A stretch of 64,000 nt of DNA from an uncultured Anaerococcus sp. (GTDB lineage Bacteria; Bacillota; Clostridia; Tissierellales; Peptoniphilaceae). The position numbers and the translations under genes are program-made. Positions 1-7,666 of the stretch are shown here, in pieces. The DNA lies in assembly GCF_943908415.1 (NCBI RefSeq), contig NZ_CALTSY010000006.1, positions 1-64,000 of the forward strand, written 5' to 3'. Under the pieces are notes generated by a model. The model was not told the origin of the DNA and ran no database searches. It worked only from the letters and a program-made list of their open reading frames with translations. Numbering within the stretch: the first letter of the stretch is position 1; each line of letters starts with the position of its first letter.

Positions 1-27
1 AACCCTTACCCTTATTCAGGATTTAGG

Positions 28-60
28 TTGATACACAAAATTATTTACAGACCCTATTAA
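28..60. mobile_element. Putative terminal sequence of an IS256-type element
   Basis: The stretch reading GATACACAAAATTATTTACA followed by GACCC resembles the terminal inverted repeats of IS256-family elements, which typically carry a TTTACACAAA...TTTGACA-like core. A related end lies in this window at 5889-5917. If right, the rest of the element lies left of the window. Only one end is visible, so this is inference from motif resemblance. Confidence 0.3.
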
Positions 61-121
61 GTTATTCCGTGTTTACGGGTTCAGCTCACTTTCTCCTACC
101 TCTCTTTTACTAAATATTATA

Positions 122-988
122 TTATTCTTCAGTCCATTCTGATACTTTATCTTGATTTGCATCTACCCATTCTCTTGCAGCATCAGCTGGATCTGAACCT
201 TGAGAGATTTGTAACATTACAGATTCCATATCATCAATAGACCAATTAAAGTTGTCAAGAACTTTATAAACTTCTGGCATATCATCTTCTAGACCTTTTC
301 TAGCCATAGTTTTTATTTCCTCTTTATCACCAAATGTTCCTTTTGGATCTTCTAGGTACTTAAGGTCATAAGTAGCAAACTTCCAGTGAGGAGACCATCC
401 AGTAACAACAATATCTTCTTTATTATCAATTGCTTCTCCAAGAGCTGTAACCATAGCTCCTGATGAAGATGGAGTTAGTTCCCAATCACTTAGATTATCA
501 TAATCCTCTAATGCTCTTTCAGCTGCTCCTACAACACCTGCTCCTGCTTCAATACCAGTAATATTTTTATCAGCCTCATCTGATAAATCTTCAATAGAGT
601 TAACGTCCATATATTCTGGAACTACAAGACCAATTCTAGCACCTTCAAGGTTAGCACCAAGATCATCTACTTGATCTTTATATTCTTCATATTGTTCACC
701 ATGAGTTGCTGGAAGCCAAGCTGCAACCATACCATCTGCATCTCCTGTAGCTACAGCATTCCACATGATAGCATTATCAAGTGGTGTAATTTTTACATTG
801 TAACCCATATCTTCAAGTACTGTTTTTACAACATTAGTAGAAGCAATCTCTGTATCCCACTCTACCATTGCAAGTTCTACATCACCTTTTTTTTCTGAAC
901 CTTGTTCGTTATTGCCACATGCAGTCATACCTACCATTATAAGTGCTGCAAAGGCAAATGTTAAAGTTCTTTTTAAAAATTTCTTCAT
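122..988 (-). CDS. opuAC: Glycine betaine/proline ABC transporter substrate-binding lipoprotein (OpuAC-type)
   Basis: This is the extracellular solute-binding component of a compatible-solute importer. The 288-residue product begins with a lipoprotein signal ending MTAC at Cys24, so it should be lipid-anchored outside the membrane. Tryptophans that fit the aromatic cage for quaternary amines are visible in VEWDTE, AAWLPATHGEQY and TGWSPHWKF, as in the OpuAC/ProX family. It is the last gene of a leftward operon, 24 bp after the permease gene. A GAAAGGAAAT ribosome site precedes the ATG. I see no clear terminator before the window edge. Exact substrate (betaine, proline betaine or choline) is not decided by sequence. 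Confidence 0.93.
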   Translation of the reverse strand: MKKFLKRTLTFAFAALIMVGMTACGNNEQGSEKKGDVELAMVEWDTEIASTNVVKTVLEDMGYNVKITPLDNAIMWNAVATGDADGMVAAWLPATHGEQYEEYKDQVDDLGANLEGARIGLVVPEYMDVNSIEDLSDEADKNITGIEAGAGVVGAAERALEDYDNLSDWELTPSSSGAMVTALGEAIDNKEDIVVTGWSPHWKFATYDLKYLEDPKGTFGDKEEIKTMARKGLEDDMPEVYKVLDNFNWSIDDMESVMLQISQGSDPADAAREWVDANQDKVSEWTEE

Positions 989-1012
989 ACTATAAATTTC
1001 CTTTCTACGTTT

Positions 1013-1861
1013 TTACTTACTATCTTTTTTACTAAAAATTTGGATGAATCTATCCATTATAATAGCTAAAACTACAATGGAAAGACCAGCCACAAATCCA
1101 GGACCTACATCTGCTTTTTGTAATGAGGAAACTACCTGTCTACCTAGGCCTGGTGCCCCAATCATGGATGCAATAACAACCATAGATAAGGATAACATAA
1201 CTGTTTGGTTAATTCCAGCCATGATTGTAGATTTTGCTAATGGTAGTTCTACCTTAAATAGTTTTTGTGCTGAGGTAGCACCGAAAGATACAGCTGCTTC
1301 ATCAAGATCTTCAGGAATTTGTCTAAGTCCTAGAGAAGTGAAACGTACTGTTGGTGGTAACGCAAAGATTATAGATGCTACCATACCTGGTACCACTCCA
1401 ATTCCAAAAAAGGCAACAGCAGGTATTAAGTAAACAAATGCTGGCATAGTCTGCATAAAGTCTAAGATAGGCTTTAAGATAGCTTCTGCAGTATCCTTAC
1501 GACCTGCTAAAATCCCAAGTGGGATACCTATTAACACAGCAAAAAAACTAGATACTAAAATCAAAGAAAGAGTACTCATAAAGTCGTCCCAAAGACCTTG
1601 ATTTTCGACAAACATAAGGCCTATAAATACAAATACTCCTAATCCCCATTGCTTCTTTTTTCTTTTTAGAAATAGAGCAAGAGCTGTCAATACAATAATG
1701 AAAACAAGGTGAGGCATACTTGTTAATAAACTCTCAAGACCATTGATAAGTCCATTTCCTACAGTACGAACTCCTTTAAAAAATCCTTGACCTCCATTTT
1801 TAGCAGATTCTGTTATACCTTCTATCCATTCAGAAACGGGAAGTTTTGGTAGTGAATTCAT
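1013..1861 (-). CDS. opuAB: Glycine betaine/proline ABC transporter permease (OpuAB/ProW-type)
   Basis: This is the membrane-spanning channel subunit of the betaine importer. The 282 residues include several hydrophobic segments. An EAA-type coupling loop (DEAAVSFGATSAQKLFKVELP) contacts the ATPase, as in the binding-protein-dependent permease family. The N-terminal ~50 residues form an extension ahead of the first membrane segment, which is usual for OpuAB. The gene starts directly after the stop of the ATPase gene and is followed by the binding-protein gene, so the three form one transcription unit. Length and motif content are normal. Confidence 0.94.
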   Translation of the reverse strand: MNSLPKLPVSEWIEGITESAKNGGQGFFKGVRTVGNGLINGLESLLTSMPHLVFIIVLTALALFLKRKKKQWGLGVFVFIGLMFVENQGLWDDFMSTLSLILVSSFFAVLIGIPLGILAGRKDTAEAILKPILDFMQTMPAFVYLIPAVAFFGIGVVPGMVASIIFALPPTVRFTSLGLRQIPEDLDEAAVSFGATSAQKLFKVELPLAKSTIMAGINQTVMLSLSMVVIASMIGAPGLGRQVVSSLQKADVGPGFVAGLSIVVLAIIMDRFIQIFSKKDSK

Positions 1862-3124
1862 TTAAATCCCTCCTTGGCTTGCAAGCATCTCAATAACTTT
1901 TTTACGAGTTACGATACCAGCAACTCTGTTTTCATCATCTTCTACAACAATTGGTGTCTTAGACATCTCAAGAAGATTATATACATCATCAACGACCACA
2001 TCTGAAGATATACGTGGCAGATCTTTTCGAATAATGGATTTATAATCTGCAGAGAACCCTTCTTTTTCAATAAGATCTAGTATATCATCTATTTCAACAT
2101 AACCAACAGCTTCATTATCATCATTATAAACAACGAGATTGGTATAGTTTTGATTTTTCATAATTTTTAAAGCATAGCGTAAACCACGGTCGTTACGATC
2201 TATATTTAGATAATGATCTGGGCTTTCCATAACATGACTTATGTTAAGAACCTTGGTACGATCAACATCTTCTACAAATCGTTCAACATAACTATTTGCA
2301 GGATTCATAAGGATCTCTTCACTTGTACCAACTTGTACTACTTCTCCATCTTTCATGATAGCAATCCTATCACCTAATCTTAACGCCTCATCTAAGTCGT
2401 GTGTAATAAATACTACAGTCTTTTTTAGCTTTCTTTGAAGCTCTAAGAGTTCAGTTTGCATGTCCTTACGAATAAGAGGATCTAGTGCTGAAAAAGCCTC
2501 ATCCATTAATAGAATTTCTGAGTCATTTGCCAAAGCACGAGCCAAACCTACACGTTGTTGCATACCACCTGATAATTGATTTGGATATTGATCTTCATAA
2601 GCAGATAGTCCTGAGTTTTCTATAGCTTCTTTAGCCTTTTTTCTTCGAGTGTCCTTATCCACATCTTTTAGCTCTAACCCAAATTCTGTATTTTCAAGAA
2701 TAGTTTTGTGAGGAAATAAAGCAAATCTTTGAAATACCATGCCAAAAGTATGACGTCTAAATTCTAAAAGTTCTTTTTTATCTGCATTTACTACAGATTT
2801 ACCATCTACAAGTATATCTCCATCTGTTGGTTCTATAAGACGATTCATAAGACGAACCATGGTAGATTTTCCACTACCACTAAGTCCCATAATAACAAAG
2901 AACTCACCTTCATAAATATCAAATGAAGCTCTATTTACTGCGACTGTCGCACCTGTCTTCTTGACAATTTCTTCCTTAGTTGCTCCTTTTTTTAGTATCT
3001 CATCAGCTTGATTAACATGTTTACCAAATATTTTGGTTACATCTTTACATGATATCTTAACTTTTTTATCTTGAGATTTACTTACTGTATCCTGTTCTAC
3101 TTTTTGTTCGTTTTCTGCATTCAA
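1862..3124 (-). CDS. opuAA: Glycine betaine/proline ABC transporter ATP-binding protein with CBS pair (OpuAA/ProV-type)
   Basis: This is the ATPase that powers betaine uptake. The 420-residue protein has Walker A GLSGSGKST, signature LSGGMQQRVGLARAL, Walker B ILLMDEAFSALD and a switch histidine in FITHD. Residues ~290-415 form two CBS domains. In the OpuA family these sense ionic strength, and often cyclic-di-AMP, and gate transport during osmotic stress. A DarA-type cyclic-di-AMP receptor is encoded at 44.9 kb, but a direct link is only a guess. It is the first gene of the operon, preceded by an AAAGGGTGATT ribosome site. A short N-terminal extension of ~20 polar residues precedes the ABC domain. 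Confidence 0.95.
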   Translation of the reverse strand: MNAENEQKVEQDTVSKSQDKKVKISCKDVTKIFGKHVNQADEILKKGATKEEIVKKTGATVAVNRASFDIYEGEFFVIMGLSGSGKSTMVRLMNRLIEPTDGDILVDGKSVVNADKKELLEFRRHTFGMVFQRFALFPHKTILENTEFGLELKDVDKDTRRKKAKEAIENSGLSAYEDQYPNQLSGGMQQRVGLARALANDSEILLMDEAFSALDPLIRKDMQTELLELQRKLKKTVVFITHDLDEALRLGDRIAIMKDGEVVQVGTSEEILMNPANSYVERFVEDVDRTKVLNISHVMESPDHYLNIDRNDRGLRYALKIMKNQNYTNLVVYNDDNEAVGYVEIDDILDLIEKEGFSADYKSIIRKDLPRISSDVVVDDVYNLLEMSKTPIVVEDDENRVAGIVTRKKVIEMLASQGGI

Positions 3125-3159
3125 AATAAATCACCCTTTCTTTTATCTTAGTCTGTATA

Positions 3160-3187
3160 TTTTTGTATTCATATATCATCATGTCAA
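3160..3187 (-). promoter_or_regulatory. Possible promoter of the opu operon
   Basis: On the minus strand a perfect TTGACA (-35) lies at 3182-3187, followed about 18 bp later by only a weak AT-rich -10 (AAAATA). It is ~60 bp upstream of opuAA and is the best promoter candidate in this gap, but the -10 is poor. Confidence 0.3.
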
Positions 3188-3206
3188 ATTTAAAAATAGA
3201 AGCAAG

Positions 3207-3250
3207 AAAAAATAAGGCTTCTAGGTTTACTTCCTAGAAGCTTTATTTTT
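3207..3250. terminator. Symmetrical terminator hairpin between opu operon and IS30 remnant
   Basis: A strong inverted repeat (AAAATAAGGCTTCTAGG / CCTAGAAGCTTTATTTT) with a short loop is flanked by A- and T-runs, so it can terminate in both directions. Leftward it would stop transcription coming from the IS30 remnant before the opu promoter. The remaining gap 3251-3372 is AT-rich without visible genes. Confidence 0.75.
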
Positions 3251-3372
3251 TAATAACAGATTTAATTGTAACACTAAATAAAGTTAATATCAAATTAAAG
3301 TTTTAAAAATATTTAATATAAAATCCTATACTAGTATTTTTATATGATGAATTGAAAATAATATTGCGACAC

Positions 3373-4304
3373 CTAAACCAAACTAAGTTCGTGCATAAAT
3401 AAATCAAATGGTGTTTGATATCCTAGACATTTTCTAGGTTTAGTATTAAGCTCTATTAAATTTTTAATAAGTTCTTGAGTAGATATTTTAGACAAATCTG
3501 TTTTCTTAGGGTGGTATTCCCTTAGCAATCCATTTGAATTTTCGTTGCTTACCCTTTGCCGAGCTGAATATGTGTCTGCTAAATAAAAGTCTATTCCTTG
3601 TTTTTCAACCTCTTCATAGCAAGCAAATTCTTTACCTCTATCAGATGTAAATGTCTTTAAGGATTCTTGTGGTAATGATTTAGTTAGTTTATTAATAGAT
3701 TCTAGCATTGATTTTTTGCTTCGATCAACCATGGATAAAGCTATGTAGAATCTAGTTTTTCTTTCTACAAATGTTGCTAAAGAGCCTTTACTTTTACCTT
3801 TAGATGACACGACTGTATCTAGTTCCCAATGACCAAAAGTATTTCTTTTTTTGACTTCTTTTGCTCTTTTGTTTATTGATTTACCAATGTCAAACCTACC
3901 CCTTGTTTCTTTGGATTTTCTTGATTTACCTCTTCTTCTAGCTTTGAAATATCAAACTCTATGATCCCTGAGTAAATCCAATTATATATTGTTTTAAAAC
4001 AAACAATTCCTTCGCATATAGTGTTTGCTATTTGCTCAGGAGACCATTTTCTATGAAGTTTTTCGACTATAGATTCTCTTAAATTATCATCTACTTTTGA
4101 TTCTCTGCCTTTTAATGATGATTTCTCAACCTTATCATTCTGTGCATCAAAGGCTTTATAATTACCAGCACATCTTTTTAATTCTCTAGATATAGTGGAG
4201 TGATGAAAACCCAAAACTTTCGCTATTCTTCTAGAAGAATAGCCCTCTTTACTTAGTACCTCTATCTTATTTCTTTCATTTATGGTAAGATGTTTATAAC
4301 TCAT
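3373..4304 (-). pseudogene. IS30-family transposase, frameshifted
   Basis: The N-terminal part carries an IS30-type helix-turn-helix (ERNKIEVLSKEGYSSRRIAKVLG). The C-terminal part has the DDE catalytic domain (FGHWELDTV, FTSDRGKEFA, KTDLSKIS). The two halves are in different frames: the first frame ends at ~3873 while the second is open from ~3940 to 3373. Reading across, a one-base indel near 3935-3950 (around KLEEE versus KARRRGK) restores a continuous ~310-residue protein. The start at 4304 is chosen because GGAGG lies 5-6 bases before that ATG; an in-frame ATG 36 bases upstream has no ribosome site. A sequencing error is the alternative to true decay. Confidence 0.8.
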
Positions 4305-4360
4305 ATTGACCTCCGTGTGTGTTTTTGTTGTTATTAACATTTTACACGAAGTTAGTATGA
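3378..4360 (-). mobile_element. IS30-family insertion sequence remnant
   Basis: A single IS30-type transposase frame is bracketed by imperfect inverted repeats. Copies of ACTAAGTTCGTG / ACTAACTTCGTG sit at 3382-3393 and, inverted, at 4345-4356. The left copy overlaps the last codons of the transposase, as is common in this family. Outer ends and target-site duplications could not be fixed by eye. The transposase is frameshifted, so the copy is probably inactive. Confidence 0.75.
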
Positions 4361-4699
4361 GTTTTTTATTTTATTCTAGTGTTGAATTTAATTTTACAAT
4401 CCATCATATTAAATAAATTAATCGTTAGAAAACATTTACCTAGTATTAAATTTATACTTTAATTTATACTTTATTTTAAAATAACTTAATTAGGTAAATT
4501 CTATTTTAAAATATTTATCACAGACTTAGAACCATGAACACATTTTATTTTATACTCAACTTTATATTTTTTTAAATATTATTTATTTATTTTTTAGAAT
4601 TGATATAATATATATTCTATTACCCGACTTTATATATCTTGAGTCTATATATCTAATGTAGAAAAACATATTTTCATTAAACTAACAAGGAGTTCTCTT
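4361..4699. other. AT-rich gap between two IS remnants
   Basis: No gene is supported here. The stretch is very AT-rich, with a TATAAT-like -10 in TTGATATAATATAT near 4600 and an AAGGAG ribosome site just before the IS256-type transposase start. I could not find a left inverted repeat matching the right end of the IS256-type element. Confidence 0.5.
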
Positions 4700-5872
4700 A
4701 TGAATAATCTTAATACAGATTTGATGCAAATACTAGCCCAAGGATTGGATATTAATGATTTTTTTAGACAACAGTTAGAAATAGCCATTAATGATTTACT
4801 AAAATCAGAACTAACAGTATTTTTAGACTATGAAAAATGGGAATATAAAGGCTATGGTTCTGGCAATTCAAGAAATGGATATTATCATAGAAGCTTAAAA
4901 ACTACATTCGGACAAATTGAACTTCAGATACCAAGGGATAGAGCGGGTCAGTTTAAGCAAGAAATAGTAAAAGCATATGCTAGAAACACAGATAATCTTG
5001 AGAATATGATTATTACTCTATACAAGAAAGGTATAACCACATGAGAAATAGCAGATCTATTAGAAAAAATGTATGGAAATAATTATTCTCCAACAACTAT
5101 ATCAAACATCTCAAAAGTAATGAAAAATGAAATAGAAGCTTATCACAATCGCAAAATAAAAAAAGACTTTGTAGTTTTGTATTTTGATGCTACATACTTA
5201 CCAGTAAGAAGAGATTCAGTGGCAAAAGAAGCTTTGCATGTAATAATCGGCATAGATCCAAATGGAAACAAATAAGTACTAGACTATTCATTATTCCTCG
5301 AAGAATCAGCTAATAACTACAAAGAAATGCTAATAAACTTAAAATCAAGAGGATTAGAAAATGTACTACTTTTTGTAAGTGATGGACTAGTCCTCCACGA
5401 GCCGGACGGGCTAGCATTAAAAGAGGCTGTAACAGATATATTTACAAACTCAAAACATCAAACATGCTGGACTCATTTAATGAGGAATTTAGAAAATAAA
5501 GTAAGAGCAAAGGATAAATTAGAAGTAGCAAATGATGCTAAACTAATCTACAGCTCAGATAATATAGAAACAGCAGAAAAAAGATTGACTGAGTTTTTAT
5601 CAAAATGGTCAATTAAATATCCTAAATTAAGAAAAATACTAGAAGGTAAAGATAATTTATTCACCTTTATGCTATTTCCAAAAGCAATAAGAAGAAGCTT
5701 GTATACCAATAATATAAGTGAAAATTTCAATAAGGATATAAAAAGAAAATTAAAACAGAAAGTTCAATTTCCAAATGAAGAAAGCCCTGATAAAGCAGTA
5801 TATATACTGGTATCAGAATATAATAATAAATTTTCAAATAAGACCCATCTTGTATTTGGTGGATTAAGATGA
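4700..5872 (+). pseudogene. IS256-family (mutator-type) transposase with two in-frame stops
   Basis: A single frame of 391 codons covers a normal-length IS256 transposase (~390-400 residues). It is broken by TGA at 5042-5044 (codon 115) and TAA at 5273-5275 (codon 192). The flanking residues read through sensibly on both sides, with no frameshift. The DDE triad can be placed at the Asp of LYFDATYLP, the Asp of FVSDGL and the Glu of NNISENFNKD. Around codons 233-240, just after FVSDGL, there is a GC-richer extra segment (VLHEPDGL) that I do not expect in the family. TGG-to-TGA or CGA-to-TGA and GAA-to-TAA changes would explain the stops. Confidence 0.8.
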
Positions 5873-5917
5873 CAAAATTTATAAGTTAGAGTTTACACAA
5901 AAAATTTGACAACACCT
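4700..5917 (+). mobile_element. IS256-family insertion sequence remnant
   Basis: A full-length but stop-interrupted IS256-type transposase is followed by a right-end-like repeat at 5889-5917 (GAGTTTACACAAAAAATTTGAC then AACACCT split by one base run). The matching left repeat was not recognised upstream of 4700, so the left end may be lost or diverged. The element lies directly beside an IS30 remnant and a MITE-like element, marking this as an insertion hot spot. Confidence 0.65.
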
Positions 5918-6050
5918 ATTTTCTAAGCTCTTAAAATTATAACTTTACTATAACATTCAAATTCAATAAAAATGATAATATATTATTTGTAACATGATTA
6001 TGGTATGTAAAAAAATGACTTAAATGAATATTTCTAATATTTTATAAAAA

Positions 6051-6200
6051 GGAGCTATTGCAAATAAATAGATATTTATCGTTCCATCATTGGGCGTACA
6101 CTCTGAGAAAGTTTGAGATTTAGTCCGTCGACACATTGATACGCTTTCTTAGAGAATGCCTGAATGATTTTGGAACGATTATCTATTTTGCAAAAGCCCC
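6051..6200. repeat. MITE-like ~150-bp inverted-repeat element
   Basis: The left arm (GGAGCTATTGCAAA...ATAGATA...ATCGTTCCA..ATT, 6051-6091) matches the reverse complement of the right arm (GGGGCTTTTGCAAA.ATAGATA.ATCGTTCCA..ATCATT, ending at 6200) with only a few mismatches and two short gaps. The 68-bp core holds a further inverted pair, CTCTGAGAAAG / CTTTCTTAGAG, so the whole unit can fold into one long hairpin. It has no reading frame of note. Size, end structure and position next to IS remnants fit a non-autonomous miniature transposable element. The parent IS family is unknown to me. Confidence 0.7.
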
Positions 6201-6264
6201 TTGTATAAATTATAGAATAAATTCAGCTTATTTATATTTCATTTTTACTAGCTAATGTCAGCTG

Positions 6265-6292
6265 TAGTGATACTTAAAGTGAAAGATCACTA
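6265..6292. terminator. Possible hairpin terminator beyond rlmD
   Basis: An inverted repeat TAGTGAT-ACTT / AAAG-ATCACTA lies just past the stop of the leftward methyltransferase gene. On the minus strand it lacks a following T-run; on the plus strand a T-run follows but sits in the gene. Its direction is unclear. Confidence 0.3.
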
Positions 6293-6295
6293 ACT

Positions 6296-7666
6296 TTAAT
6301 TTTTTTCTAACAATGCTATAGCTTCAACATGTCGAGAATTTGGGAATTGATCTATTACTTCATATTTTTTAATATTATAGCCATTTGCTATAAATTCCTT
6401 GAAATTTTCTACTTGTGTTTTAGGGTTGCATGATATATATACAAACTTCTTAGGATTTATAGCAATTATTTTCTCTAGAGCTTCTGGCATTATGCCTGCT
6501 CTTGGTGGATCTAGTATTACTACATCGTAGCTACCCTTTACCTTTTCGATTTCTTCTAAGACATCTCCACATAAGAAATTTATATTTTCAATCTCATTTA
6601 TTCTTGCATTTTCTTTTGCTTTTTCCACTGCTTCTTCTACTATTTCAATGCCTGTTGCAGATCTTGCTCGGCTTGCCATTACTTGGGTGATGGTTCCTGT
6701 TCCTGAATATAGGTCCAGTATATCCATGTTTTCATCAATTTGTGCAAAATCAAAAGCTTTTTGGTATAGCTTTTCTGCAGTAAATACATTTGGTTGGAAG
6801 AATGAAAATGGCGAAATATTAAACTTAAGACCTAGCATTTCTTCTGTTATATGATCTTTTCCATAAACTAATTCAACTTCTTCAGGAACTACTGCATCTG
6901 CTGGTGAATCATTGATGACATGGAATATAGAAACTATATCAGCATCTAACTCAAGATTTGTTAAGTAGTTTACAAATAGCTTCCTCCTCATATCATCAAA
7001 GCTATCATCGCTTGTAGTTACTAGGATAAGCATTATTTCATTGGTTCTAAATGCCTTTCTAATTATAAAGTGTCTTAGTAAACCTTCCCTACGTGACTTG
7101 TGATAAAAACTTGTGTTTTTTTCTCTAAAATACTCTTGAACAGCAAGTCTTATCTTATTAAAATCATCATCTATAACATTGCAATCTAAAGTATCCACTA
7201 TTTCATAGAATCTGTTTTGCCTATGTAAGCCTAATACTAAGTCCCCACCTTTTTCTTTATCTCCAAAGGTGTATTCCATTTTGTTTCTAAATCCATCTGT
7301 AATAGGAGCTCTATTTATAGATATGTCTCCATCATAGGATATTTCTTTTTCTGAAAATAGTTTTTTGATCATCTCAAGTTTAAGCATTAATTCTGTTTCA
7401 TAAGGTAGTTTTTGATAAGCGCAACCTCCACAAATATCAGCAACGGGACAATGATTTCTACTATTTTCTAAGGGTGAATTTTCTATTAATTCTAAATATT
7501 TACCTAGCTTATAATCTTTTCTATTACGAGTAATTTTAACCAAGCAAGTTTGGCCTAAAAGTCCTCCTTTAAACTCGATTAAATTCTCATTTTCATCTTT
7601 TCCTATGGAAATATTTGGATATTTCATATCACAAACTTTAACTTCTTTAGTCTTTGCTCTTCTCAC
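6296..7666 (-). CDS. rlmD: 23S rRNA (uracil-C5)-methyltransferase, RlmD/RumA family
   Basis: A SAM-dependent RNA m5U methyltransferase. The first ~60 residues are a short TRAM-like region. A cysteine cluster (CPVADICGGCAYQ) fits the family's [4Fe-4S] site. The SAM fold shows LDLYSGTGTITQ, and the catalytic segment carries DPPRAG and the nucleophile Cys in YISCNPKTQ. At 456 residues the length is normal for RlmCD-type enzymes of Firmicutes, which may modify U747 and/or U1939; the target is not decided here. It starts with GTG, preceded by GGGAGG, inside the 3' end of the upstream helicase gene (20-bp overlap), so the two are translationally linked. Confidence 0.9.
   Translation of the reverse strand: MRRAKTKEVKVCDMKYPNISIGKDENENLIEFKGGLLGQTCLVKITRNRKDYKLGKYLELIENSPLENSRNHCPVADICGGCAYQKLPYETELMLKLEMIKKLFSEKEISYDGDISINRAPITDGFRNKMEYTFGDKEKGGDLVLGLHRQNRFYEIVDTLDCNVIDDDFNKIRLAVQEYFREKNTSFYHKSRREGLLRHFIIRKAFRTNEIMLILVTTSDDSFDDMRRKLFVNYLTNLELDADIVSIFHVINDSPADAVVPEEVELVYGKDHITEEMLGLKFNISPFSFFQPNVFTAEKLYQKAFDFAQIDENMDILDLYSGTGTITQVMASRARSATGIEIVEEAVEKAKENARINEIENINFLCGDVLEEIEKVKGSYDVVILDPPRAGIMPEALEKIIAINPKKFVYISCNPKTQVENFKEFIANGYNIKKYEVIDQFPNSRHVEAIALLEKN

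Noticed and set aside
3935..3950. Programmed frameshift in the IS30 transposase
   Set aside because: IS30 elements normally use one frame, and I see no slippery heptamer with a following structure; decay or sequencing error is simpler.
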